A stretch of DNA of 64,000 nucleotides from Streptomyces goshikiensis (GTDB taxonomy: Bacteria > Actinomycetota > Actinomycetes > Streptomycetales > Streptomycetaceae): assembly GCF_014650555.1 (NCBI RefSeq), contig NZ_BMVE01000007.1, positions 124,001-188,000 on the forward strand, read 5' to 3'. The notes below the pieces were generated by a model. That model was not told where the DNA came from. It did not search any database and saw nothing but the letters and a program-made list of their open reading frames with translations. This document shows, in pieces, positions 40,409 through 48,122 of this stretch. A program made the translations under genes and the position numbers. Positions within the stretch are counted from its first letter, which is position 1; each line of letters begins with the position of its first letter.

Positions 40409-43095
40409 ACCAGATCCTCGACGCGGTCCGCGCGGGCCGCACCAGCCTGCTCCCCCTCCTGATCAAGCGGCTCACCCTGCCCGAGCGCCGGGCCCTGCTC
40501 CCCGAACTCACCGCCCTGCGCAAGGAGGTCCGCGACTGGGACTGGGCCCGCCGCCGCGAACACGGCGGGGTCGCCTCCGCCCTGCTCGTCGCGGGCGCCG
40601 GCTGCCACACGGGCGCCGCCGCCGCGGCCGCCTGGATCGGCTCGCGCGACCTGGCCGAGGGGGGCGCGGCCCGGGGCAGCTCCCGGTGGGCCGGCCTGCT
40701 CGCCGTGCTCGGCGACCGCGAGCCCGCCTGGCTGGGCGACGTCGCCCACCGCCTCGCCGCCCGCGCCGTCACCGTCGAGGACAACTACCCGCTGATCCGG
40801 GAACTGATCGGGCTCGCGGACTGCCCCGTCCCCACCACCGACGGGTTCGTCCACGCCTGGGCCGAGGACATGGCCTTCGGCGGCTACCCGCGCTCCTCGC
40901 GCCACCTGCTCTCGGTGGCGCTGCGCGAGGATCCCCGGGCCGCGGAGATGGTGCCGCTGCTGTTCCAGACGGCCGAACCCGCCGCCACCCTGAACTGGTA
41001 CGTCGATCCGCAGGCCCCCGACCACTGGCCGTCCGCACTGACCGCGCTCGTTCGGGAGGGCATCGTCGAGCGCCGGGTCCTGGTCGACGGCTGTGTGGCG
41101 CGGCTGCTGCGCGGCGGGCGCCCGGGCGGGCTGAAGTTCTACCAGGTGCTGCTCCAGCGCCTCGACCTCACCCCGGCGGAGCTGCGGGAGCACACCGCCG
41201 ACTGGATCGCCATGACCGCCGACGCGCCGTCCGTGCTCGCCGGGCAGGCCCAGCAGGTCCTCGCCGGCCTGTCCGAGGCGGGCGAGCTCCCCGCCGAGCG
41301 GCTCGCGGAGATGTCGGCCGGGGTGCTGTTCCGCCCGGAGAAGAAGCTCGTACGCGCCCAGCTGGTGCTGCTGGGCAAGGCCCTGCGCCGCGACCGGGAG
41401 GCCCGGCACGTACTGCTCCCGGCCGTCGCCGCAGCGTTCGGGCACGAGGACACCGCGCTACAGGAGCGCGCCCTGGGGCTCATCGGCAAGCACCTGCGGC
41501 CCGGCGACGAGGAGCTGCGTACGGAACTCGGCTTCCAGGCCGAGCTGCTGAGCCCGGTCCACCGGCGGGCGGCTGCCGAACTCCTCGGCGCCGGGGGCGT
41601 CGACTTCGCCGACGAGCCGCCGTACGAGGAGATCCTGCCGCCCGCGCCGGTGCGCCGCCGTATGCCGGACCAGGCGCGGACGCTCTCCGAGACCGTCGAA
41701 CTGGTGGCGGCCCTGTCCCGCTCCGCCGCCCCCACGGTCACCGAGTTCGAGTCAGCCCTCGACGGCCTGGTCCGCCACGCCCACCACGACCGGACGGCCC
41801 TGGCCTCGGCGCTGCGCCCGGCACTGGCCGACCGCTGGTGGGCGACGGGCGACCGGCAGGCCGAAGCCGGCCAGATCCACGGGCTGGAGCTGGTCGCGGC
41901 GGCGGTACTGGGCTGCGTACGCGCGTACGACCTGAGGCCCGGGAGCGTCCCCCAGAGCGCCGGCTACCACCAGAACTGCGTGCACAGCGTGCTGGGCGCG
42001 GTGGTCGCCGACCGGCTGCGGGAGGCGGCGCACCACGCGGTGAGCGGCACGCTGCCGTTCCTGCTCGCCACGCCCAGCTGGGACACGGGCTCGCTGGAGC
42101 CTCGGGAACTCGTCGAGCGGCTCGCAGCGTACGGGCGCCTCGGCGTCCGGCCGGCCCCGGTGGACTTCGCCCAGGCGCTGCTGCGGGTCCGGCGCGACCC
42201 CGCCGCCGCCGAGACCGCGCGGGCCCTCGGCACCCGGGAGGGCGAGCGGCTCGCGGCCTGGCTCACCACGGCCGGAGAGCCGCCCGAGCTGCTGCGCCGG
42301 GTCAGGGAGCCGGATCTGAGCCTGCGCGGCCACTGGTGGGACCGGGACTGGGAGACGATGCGGCGCATCGTGATCGAGACGGCCGAACGGCCAGTGCTCC
42401 AGAGCGAGTTCCCGCAGTCCTTCCACGGGCTCGGCCGGCCGCGCACGGGCAACGGCCACCGCTGCTACTGGGTCCCCGACGACGCCGCGTACGGCGCGGT
42501 GCTGCCCGAGGACCGCGAGACGCAGGCGGCCTGGCTGCTGCCCGAGGTGACGGTCTGCGCCGCCCTGGACGGGCGGGGCGCGGGCGCGCGGCTGTCGCGG
42601 CTGGCCGAACTCGGTGGCCCGGCGGGCCCGGCCGTCCACCTGGCGGTGGCCACGGGGCTCGGCGCCCGGCATCCCGAGGACCGGCTGGCGGCCGTGGACG
42701 CCCTGCTGGTGCTCGCGGCCCGGGGCGAGCTGGACACGGCGCTGCTCGGACAGGACGTCGCCGAGCTGCTGCGGCTGGGCACGGTCAAGCCCAACCGGCT
42801 CGCGGACGCGGCCCGTACGATCGCCGCGACCGGGGCGTACGCCACCACCTGGGCGGTGCTCGACGGGGCGCTGCCGGCGCTGCTGGCGGGCGGTGCCGGA
42901 GCGGCGCGGGGCGCCGGGGAGCTGCTGGCCGTGGCGGCGGACTGCGTGGAGCGGTCCGGGGCGGGCGGCCCCGGCCCCGAGGGCCTGGCGGCGGTCGCCT
43001 CGCGCGCCGGATCCTCCCGACTCGTCACACAGGCGCGGCGGTTGAGGGCGGCGCTGGCCGCGGCCGAACCGGAGGCCGTCGCACTGGTCTCGTAG
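40405..43095 (+). CDS. DUF6493 family protein
   Basis: 896 residues, coupled to the SWIM gene by an ATGA overlap. Almost entirely helical, with HEAT/ARM-like repeats: a front block RLTLPERRALLPELTALRKEVRDWDW, WIGSRDLA, several units such as VLLGKALRRDREARHVLLPAVAAAFGHEDTALQERALGLIGKHL, and a C-terminal block AVDALLVLAARGELDTALLGQDVAELLRLGTVKPNRLADAAR. DUF6493 proteins occur mainly in actinobacteria next to SWIM proteins. Function unknown; the repeats suggest a scaffold. No membrane segment or catalytic motif is seen. A convergent hairpin follows the stop. Confidence 0.8.
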   Translation: MNQILDAVRAGRTSLLPLLIKRLTLPERRALLPELTALRKEVRDWDWARRREHGGVASALLVAGAGCHTGAAAAAAWIGSRDLAEGGAARGSSRWAGLLAVLGDREPAWLGDVAHRLAARAVTVEDNYPLIRELIGLADCPVPTTDGFVHAWAEDMAFGGYPRSSRHLLSVALREDPRAAEMVPLLFQTAEPAATLNWYVDPQAPDHWPSALTALVREGIVERRVLVDGCVARLLRGGRPGGLKFYQVLLQRLDLTPAELREHTADWIAMTADAPSVLAGQAQQVLAGLSEAGELPAERLAEMSAGVLFRPEKKLVRAQLVLLGKALRRDREARHVLLPAVAAAFGHEDTALQERALGLIGKHLRPGDEELRTELGFQAELLSPVHRRAAAELLGAGGVDFADEPPYEEILPPAPVRRRMPDQARTLSETVELVAALSRSAAPTVTEFESALDGLVRHAHHDRTALASALRPALADRWWATGDRQAEAGQIHGLELVAAAVLGCVRAYDLRPGSVPQSAGYHQNCVHSVLGAVVADRLREAAHHAVSGTLPFLLATPSWDTGSLEPRELVERLAAYGRLGVRPAPVDFAQALLRVRRDPAAAETARALGTREGERLAAWLTTAGEPPELLRRVREPDLSLRGHWWDRDWETMRRIVIETAERPVLQSEFPQSFHGLGRPRTGNGHRCYWVPDDAAYGAVLPEDRETQAAWLLPEVTVCAALDGRGAGARLSRLAELGGPAGPAVHLAVATGLGARHPEDRLAAVDALLVLAARGELDTALLGQDVAELLRLGTVKPNRLADAARTIAATGAYATTWAVLDGALPALLAGGAGAARGAGELLAVAADCVERSGAGGPGPEGLAAVASRAGSSRLVTQARRLRAALAAAEPEAVALVS

Positions 43096-43096
43096 G

Positions 43097-43134
43097 CCGG
43101 GCGGGGGCGGTGGCCGAGGCCCCGCCCCGCCCGG
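43097..43134. terminator. Hairpin between convergent DUF6493 and GH16 genes
   Basis: CCGGGCGGGG (43097-43106) pairs with CCCCGCCCGG (43125-43134) just after the DUF6493 stop and seven bases before the GH16 stop. It is suited to terminate both genes. Confidence 0.65.
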
Positions 43135-43141
43135 GCTCTTC

Positions 43142-43888
43142 TCAGGGGCGGTAGACGCGCAGCCCGGACACCTCGTAGGAGATCTCCGAGACTCCCGGGG
43201 CCGGGGGAGGGTGGTACCGCCCGGCGCAGATGGACAGGTTGACGATGAGGTAGGCGCGCCAGCGGCGGCCCACCCCGCGCCGGTCCGCGTAGACCTGCCG
43301 GCCGCCCACGTACCAGACGACCGAGTCCGAACCGAACTTGATCTTGAGGTCGATCCAGGCGCCGGGGGCGACGGCCGGATCCCGGTAGTAGGAGCCGCTC
43401 TGCCGCACGTGGTTGGAGAGCTCCAGCAGGTCCGGGTTGTCGGGGTGGTACTCGAAGACGTCCACCTCCTGGCCGCCGTCCCGCCAGGTCCAGATCGCGG
43501 GCCAGGCGCCGACCGCTTGCGGCAGCTTGACCCGCGCCTCCAGGGTGTCGTTCGCGCGGACCATGAAGCCCTCGGAGCTGCCCTCCGTGGTCAGCAGTCC
43601 GGTGTTCCAGTTGCCGTCGGGCCGGCGCGTGGCGCGAAAGACGCCGCTACGGCTGTACGAGGGATCCGAGACGAGGTGGTCGAGTTTGTTGTCGCCCGGA
43701 TTGACCGGGCCACCGTTGGGATAGGCCCACGAGCGCCCGGCGACCCACTGGGACGTCGAGCCGAAATCGGCGGTGAAGACGGGTGCCGCGCTGGTGCGCC
43801 GGAACCGTGTGAGGAATTGCGAGATCACCCCGTTGATCTGCCCATGTCGCACAACGGTCATTCCCGTGATGCCATCCGAAAACACCAT
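43142..43888 (-). CDS. GH16-family glycoside hydrolase without signal peptide
   Basis: 248 residues from ATG 43888; ATG 43861 is an alternative, and neither has a good ribosome site. The concanavalin-like jelly roll carries the GH16 catalytic motif E-x-D-x-F-E (GGQEVDVFEYHPDN), with the first and last glutamates as nucleophile and acid/base. AWPAIWTWRDG precedes it and GAWIDLKIKFGSD-VVWYVGGRQVY follows, as in beta-glucanases and agarases. Oddly, the N-terminus (FSDGITGMTVVRHGQINGVIS) shows no Sec or Tat signal, although the family is normally secreted. It could be intracellular, secreted by another route, or missing an exon-like front through an upstream frameshift. It is divergent from the PP2C phosphatase gene. 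Confidence 0.85.
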   Translation of the reverse strand: MVFSDGITGMTVVRHGQINGVISQFLTRFRRTSAAPVFTADFGSTSQWVAGRSWAYPNGGPVNPGDNKLDHLVSDPSYSRSGVFRATRRPDGNWNTGLLTTEGSSEGFMVRANDTLEARVKLPQAVGAWPAIWTWRDGGQEVDVFEYHPDNPDLLELSNHVRQSGSYYRDPAVAPGAWIDLKIKFGSDSVVWYVGGRQVYADRRGVGRRWRAYLIVNLSICAGRYHPPPAPGVSEISYEVSGLRVYRP

Positions 43889-44021
43889 CGAAGCCGCTCT
43901 TGGCGGGTCACCGGCTGTTACCGTGCCAATTCCGGGTGTCGTTCCCACCCGGGGCGGGAAGCCGCCCTCCGGGACGACGGGCAGAATTGAGGGCGTGGGC
44001 CGCGTGCGGAAGGGGGCTCGG

Positions 44022-46097
44022 ATGCCACCGGACCGGCCGTCGGACGACCGGGATCCCGGCCCGATCCGTTCCGAGCCGGGATCCCTGCTCGAACACGTCT
44101 CCGTGGCCGTCTTCGGCATCGACGAGGACAACCGGGTCGCGTACTGGGGCCCCGGCGCGCAGAGCCTCTTCGGCCACGAGGCCCGCTCGGTGCTGTCCCG
44201 GCCCGCGGCCGCCCTCTTCCCCGGCCCGGCCCCCGGCGCCCCCGCCTCCGCCGAGCACCTCACCGAGCGGGCCCGGGCCCTGGGCTACTGGCGGGTACGC
44301 CTGCCCGCCCTGCACCGCGACGGCTCCGTCTTCGACTGCGGTTTCCGCGTCTTCCCCGTCATCGGCCCGGACGGCGGCGGCGTCGTCATGGGCCTCGCGA
44401 GCCGCTCCGACGAGCTCGACCGGGTGAAGACCAACCTGTCCTTCCTCGACGCGCTCTTCGAGACCTGCCCCATCGGCCTGGTCATGCTCGACGAGGAGCT
44501 GCGCTACGTCCACCTGAACCAGGTACTGGCCGACATGGACGGGGTCCCCCTCGCCGACCACCTCGGCCGCCGGATGCAGGACATCATGATCACCTCCGAC
44601 GGCGGCGAGTACCAGCGGATGCTGCGTTCCGTCGCCGAGGAGGGCCGGCCGGTCGTCAGCACGCTCGTGGGCCTGCGCACCCCGGGACACCCCGACCGGG
44701 ACCAGGTGCGGTCGGTGAGCTTCTTCCCGCTGACCGGCGCCGTCGACACCCGGCGCGGGGTGGGCGGCCTCCTGGTCGACGTCACCGACCGCGAGCAGGC
44801 CATCCTGGAGGCGACGGCCGCCCGGCAGCGCCTCGCCCTGCTCGACCGGGCCTCGGCCCGCATCGGCACCACCCTCGACGTCCGCGTCACCGCGCGCGAG
44901 CTGGTCGAGGCCGCGATGCCGGACTTCTGCGACGCGGCCGTCGTGGAACTCGTGCAGTGGATGGCCGAGCCCGAGGTGTTCGACCCGGCGCTCCCCCTGA
45001 TCACCCGCCGGATCGCGGCCGGCACCACCCTCGGCGACGCCGCCGTCGAGCTGGTGTCCGGGCTCGACACCGTCACGTACCCGCCGGACTCCAGCATCCA
45101 CGAGATGCTGCGCACCGGGCGCCCCCTGTGCGTCCCGGTGAACGAGGACTTCGTGTCCCGGACCGTCGTGCACGACCAGCGCGCCCGGCTGCTCAGGGAC
45201 AGCGGTCTGGCCGGCATCGTCATCGCCCCGCTCGTCGCGCGCGGCACCGTCCAGGGCGTCACCATGTTCGGCCGCTCCGCCGCCCGCCCCGCCTTCGCCG
45301 ACGAGGACCTCAGCCTCGCGGGCGAACTGGCCTCCCGCGCCGCCCTGTGCCTGGACAACGCCCGCCTCTACAGCCGCGTCAAGGACATCGCCCTCACCCT
45401 CCAGCGGGCCCTGCTCCCCAGCGCCCCGGCGGCCGGCCCGTACGTGGACATCGCCCACCGCTACCTGCCCGGCAGCCACGTCACCGAGGTCGGCGGCGAC
45501 TGGTACGACGCGATCAACCTCCCCGGCGACCGCGTCGCCCTCGTCGTCGGCGACGTGATGGGCCACGGCGTCCCCGCCGCCGCGGCCATGGGCCGGCTCC
45601 GGATCACCGCGAAGACCCTCGCGCGGCACACCGGGGAGCCCGGCGCGCTGCTCGAAGAGCTCGACGCCTGCGCCCAGGAGGCCGGCATCGAGTGGGCCAC
45701 CTGCCTGTACGTCCGCTACGACCCGTACACCGGCCGCGCGACCATCGCCAACGCCGGTCACCCCCCGCTCCTCGTGCGCCACGCCGACGGAACCGTGGAG
45801 ACCGTCGGTGACATGCTGGGCGTCCCGCTCGGGGTGGGCGGCGTACCGTTTCTGACCACGGAGGCCGAGCTGCCCGAGGGGGCCACCCTGGCCCTGTACA
45901 CCGACGGCCTCATCGAGACGCGCGGCCAGGACATCGACACCGGCATGGAGGCGCTGCGCGCCCAGCTGCGCGGGAACGTGGACTCGCTGGAGGAGGCCGC
46001 CGACCGCATCCTGGGGAACCTGCTGCCCGACACGGCGACCGATGACACCGTCCTCGTCCTCGCGCGGGTGCGCCGTGCGGGACAATCGCCGGCATGA
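44022..46097 (+). CDS. PAS-PAS-GAF SpoIIE-type protein phosphatase
   Basis: 691 residues from ATG 44022 (GGAAGGGGG upstream). Two PAS domains (about 20-130, LLEHVSVAVFGIDEDNRVAYWGPGAQSLFG; and about 140-260, LFETCPIGLVMLDEELRYVHLNQ), a GAF domain (about 280-440) and a C-terminal PP2C/SpoIIE phosphatase (about 450-690) are seen. The phosphatase motifs are VGGDWYDAINLPGDRVALVVGDVMGHG, NAGHPP and LALYTDGLIE, with metal-binding aspartates. Such proteins dephosphorylate anti-anti-sigma factors and thereby tune sigma-B-like stress responses. The stop overlaps the ATG of the VOC-family gene. No RsbW-like kinase domain is attached. Confidence 0.93.
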   Translation: MPPDRPSDDRDPGPIRSEPGSLLEHVSVAVFGIDEDNRVAYWGPGAQSLFGHEARSVLSRPAAALFPGPAPGAPASAEHLTERARALGYWRVRLPALHRDGSVFDCGFRVFPVIGPDGGGVVMGLASRSDELDRVKTNLSFLDALFETCPIGLVMLDEELRYVHLNQVLADMDGVPLADHLGRRMQDIMITSDGGEYQRMLRSVAEEGRPVVSTLVGLRTPGHPDRDQVRSVSFFPLTGAVDTRRGVGGLLVDVTDREQAILEATAARQRLALLDRASARIGTTLDVRVTARELVEAAMPDFCDAAVVELVQWMAEPEVFDPALPLITRRIAAGTTLGDAAVELVSGLDTVTYPPDSSIHEMLRTGRPLCVPVNEDFVSRTVVHDQRARLLRDSGLAGIVIAPLVARGTVQGVTMFGRSAARPAFADEDLSLAGELASRAALCLDNARLYSRVKDIALTLQRALLPSAPAAGPYVDIAHRYLPGSHVTEVGGDWYDAINLPGDRVALVVGDVMGHGVPAAAAMGRLRITAKTLARHTGEPGALLEELDACAQEAGIEWATCLYVRYDPYTGRATIANAGHPPLLVRHADGTVETVGDMLGVPLGVGGVPFLTTEAELPEGATLALYTDGLIETRGQDIDTGMEALRAQLRGNVDSLEEAADRILGNLLPDTATDDTVLVLARVRRAGQSPA

Positions 46098-46483
46098 AGA
46101 TCAACATCGCGAGCGTCTTCGTCGACGACCAGGCCAAGGCCCTGCGCTTCTACACCGAGGTGCTCGGGTTCCGGAAGAAGACCGACGTCCCCATGGGCGG
46201 CGACGTGTCCTGGCTGACCGTGGTCTCCCCGGAGCAGCCGGACGGCACCCAACTGCTCCTGGAACCCAGCGGGCACCGCGCCGTCGGCCCCTTCAAGGAG
46301 GCGCTCGTCGCCGACGGGATCCCCTGGACCTCCTTCGCCGTCGACGACGTCCACGCCGAGTTCCGGAGGCTGTCGCGGCTCGGCGTGCGCTTCGTCCAGG
46401 AGCCGGCCGAGATGGGCCCGGTCACCACGGCCGTCCTGGACGACACCTGCGGCAACCTGATCCAGATCGCCCAGATGCACTGA
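46094..46483 (+). CDS. VOC (glyoxalase/dioxygenase-fold) protein
   Basis: 129 residues made of two beta-alpha-beta-beta-beta units. Family text is seen at INIASVFVDDQAKALRFYTEVLGF, at TQLLLEPS and at the C-terminal TTAVLDDTCGNLIQIAQ, which gives the usual metal-ligand glutamate position as D/N. VOC proteins include glyoxalases, fosfomycin-resistance enzymes and extradiol dioxygenases, plus binding proteins without metal; which applies here cannot be told. It overlaps the phosphatase stop by four bases, an unexpected operon partner. Confidence 0.88.
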   Translation: MKINIASVFVDDQAKALRFYTEVLGFRKKTDVPMGGDVSWLTVVSPEQPDGTQLLLEPSGHRAVGPFKEALVADGIPWTSFAVDDVHAEFRRLSRLGVRFVQEPAEMGPVTTAVLDDTCGNLIQIAQMH

Positions 46484-46492
46484 CCGCCGGGC

Positions 46493-47335
46493 CTACCCGG
46501 CCGCCGCGCCGCCCCGGCGCGCGGTGACCAGCAGGTACTCCCACTCCATCGCCCCGTCCCGCAGCGCGCCGCCCGCCAGTTCGTCCAGGGCGCGGTCCAG
46601 GTCGGCCGTCTTGCCGGGGTCGTCGGCGATGTTCCGGTAGACCGCGATCGTCGGCCCGTACGTGGCCTTGAAGAACGTCCGGAACTCCTCGGGACTCCCG
46701 AAGTGGTCCACGCGGACGGTCCCCCGGCGCGCCTCGAACCCGCTGACACCGTCGCCGAGCAGCGTACGGACGTGCTCCTCCCGCCCCCACAGCGGCGGCG
46801 GCTGCGCCCCGGGCGGCGGGGGCGGCGCGTACGGCTTCATGGTGGCGAACATCTGCCCGATGAACCCCTCCGGGGTCCAGTTGACCAGCCCGATCGTGCC
46901 GCCCGGCCGGCAGACCCGGAGCAGTTCGTCGGCCGTCTGCTGGTGGTGCGGGGCGAACATGACCCCGACGCAGGACATGACCGTGTCGAACGCCCCGTCG
47001 GCGAAGGGCAGCGCCTCCGCGTCCGCCTCCTGCCAGCGCAGCTCGGCGCCGCGCGCCGCGGCCTCCCGCCGCCCCACCTCCAGCAGCTCGGGCGTGAGGT
47101 CGGAGGCGACCACGACCCCGCCGGCCAGCGCGGCCGGAACGGCGGCGTTACCCGATCCGGCGGCGACGTCGAGGACCAGGTCGCCGCGTTCGACCCCGCA
47201 GGCCTCCACCAGCACGGGCCCGAGGGCCGAGACGACCTCCCGGGCGACGGCCGGGTAGTCGCCGAGCGCCCACATCGTCCGGTGCTTCGCCTTGAGCGCC
47301 CGGTCGGCCTCGCGCGCGTCCGCCGTATCCGTCAT
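46493..47335 (-). CDS. Class I SAM-dependent methyltransferase
   Basis: 280 residues from ATG 47335, with GGAGG seven bases upstream. SAM-binding motif I is VLDVAAGSGNAAVPAA (about residues 53-68), motif II VVVASDLTPELLEV, and motif III-like WQEADAEALPFADGAFDTVMSCVGVMFAP. The C-terminal half has the UbiE/COQ5-like insertion (GLVNWTPEGFIGQMF) and a proline run. It should methylate a small molecule. It is divergent from the adjacent TetR gene with a 165-base intergenic region, so it may be the regulated target. Confidence 0.9.
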   Translation of the reverse strand: MTDTADAREADRALKAKHRTMWALGDYPAVAREVVSALGPVLVEACGVERGDLVLDVAAGSGNAAVPAALAGGVVVASDLTPELLEVGRREAAARGAELRWQEADAEALPFADGAFDTVMSCVGVMFAPHHQQTADELLRVCRPGGTIGLVNWTPEGFIGQMFATMKPYAPPPPPGAQPPPLWGREEHVRTLLGDGVSGFEARRGTVRVDHFGSPEEFRTFFKATYGPTIAVYRNIADDPGKTADLDRALDELAGGALRDGAMEWEYLLVTARRGGAAAG

Positions 47336-47487
47336 GCCGTCCGCCTCCATCGCCTGGTGCCTCGCTCCTGCCTCTCCCGAGCATAGGAACCCGGGCGGGC
47401 CCCGGCCCGTCGAGCGGCGGATGGCGGTAAGCCGGACCGGGGCCCGGAGGTTCGGCGGAGTGCCGGCCGGCGGCGGGCACCGCTCCG

Positions 47488-47493
47488 TACAAT
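47488..47493 (+). promoter_or_regulatory. -10 element TACAAT, leaderless TetR transcript likely
   Basis: TACAAT ends seven bases before the ATG at 47501, so transcription would begin at or within a base or two of the start codon. No ribosome site is present. A -35 match is not evident. Confidence 0.5.
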
Positions 47494-47500
47494 GCCCGCC

Positions 47501-48100
47501 ATGGGTACCGCGGAAGACCTCATCGAAAGCACCCGCGAACTGCTCTGGGAACGCGGATACGTCGGCACCAGCCCCAAGGCCATCCAGCAGCGCGCCGGCG
47601 TCGGCCAGGGCAGCATGTACCACCACTTCACCGGGAAGCCCGGCCTCGCGCTCGCCGCGATCACCCGTACGGCCCAGGAGATGCGCGCATCCGCCGAGGC
47701 CCGGTTCACCGCGCCCGGCACCCCGGTCGAGCGCGTCGCCGCGTACCTGCGCGGCGAGCGGGAGGCCCTGGGCGGCTGCCCCGTCGGCCGTCTGAGCCAG
47801 GACGCGGACGTCATGGCCGACCCCGTCCTGCGCGCGCCGGTCGTCGAGGCGCTGGCGTGGCTCCGGGGCCGGCTCGCCGAGCTGCTGGCGCAGGGGTGCG
47901 AGCGCGGTGAACTGCGCCCCGGGCTGGACCCGGAGGCGACGGCCGACGCCATCACGGCAGTGCTCCAGGGGAGTTGGGCGCTCACCCGCGCGGCCGGGAG
48001 CGGTGAGCCGTTCGCCGACGCGGTCGACGGGATCCTCGCCGTACTCGCCGCGACCCCTGCCCCTGCCACTGCGGCGGAGCCCGCTCCGGGGACCGCCTGA
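47501..48100 (+). CDS. TetR-family regulator
   Basis: 199 residues. The N-terminal helix-turn-helix is complete: AEDLIESTRELLWERGYVGTSPKAIQQRAGVGQGSMYHHFTGKPGLALAAI. The ligand-binding part (MRASAEARFTAPGTPVERVAAYL ... GGCPVGRLSQDADVMADPVLRAPVVEALAWL) resembles the TetR_C_33/AcrR-like group often sensing small toxicants. It faces the methyltransferase gene divergently and probably represses itself and that gene. ATG 47501 is chosen from a strong -10 hexamer directly upstream, which implies a leaderless message; the in-frame ATG at 47492 overlaps that hexamer. Confidence 0.88.
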   Translation: MGTAEDLIESTRELLWERGYVGTSPKAIQQRAGVGQGSMYHHFTGKPGLALAAITRTAQEMRASAEARFTAPGTPVERVAAYLRGEREALGGCPVGRLSQDADVMADPVLRAPVVEALAWLRGRLAELLAQGCERGELRPGLDPEATADAITAVLQGSWALTRAAGSGEPFADAVDGILAVLAATPAPATAAEPAPGTA

Positions 48101-48122
48101 CGGGCGGTCAGGCGGCGGGCGG

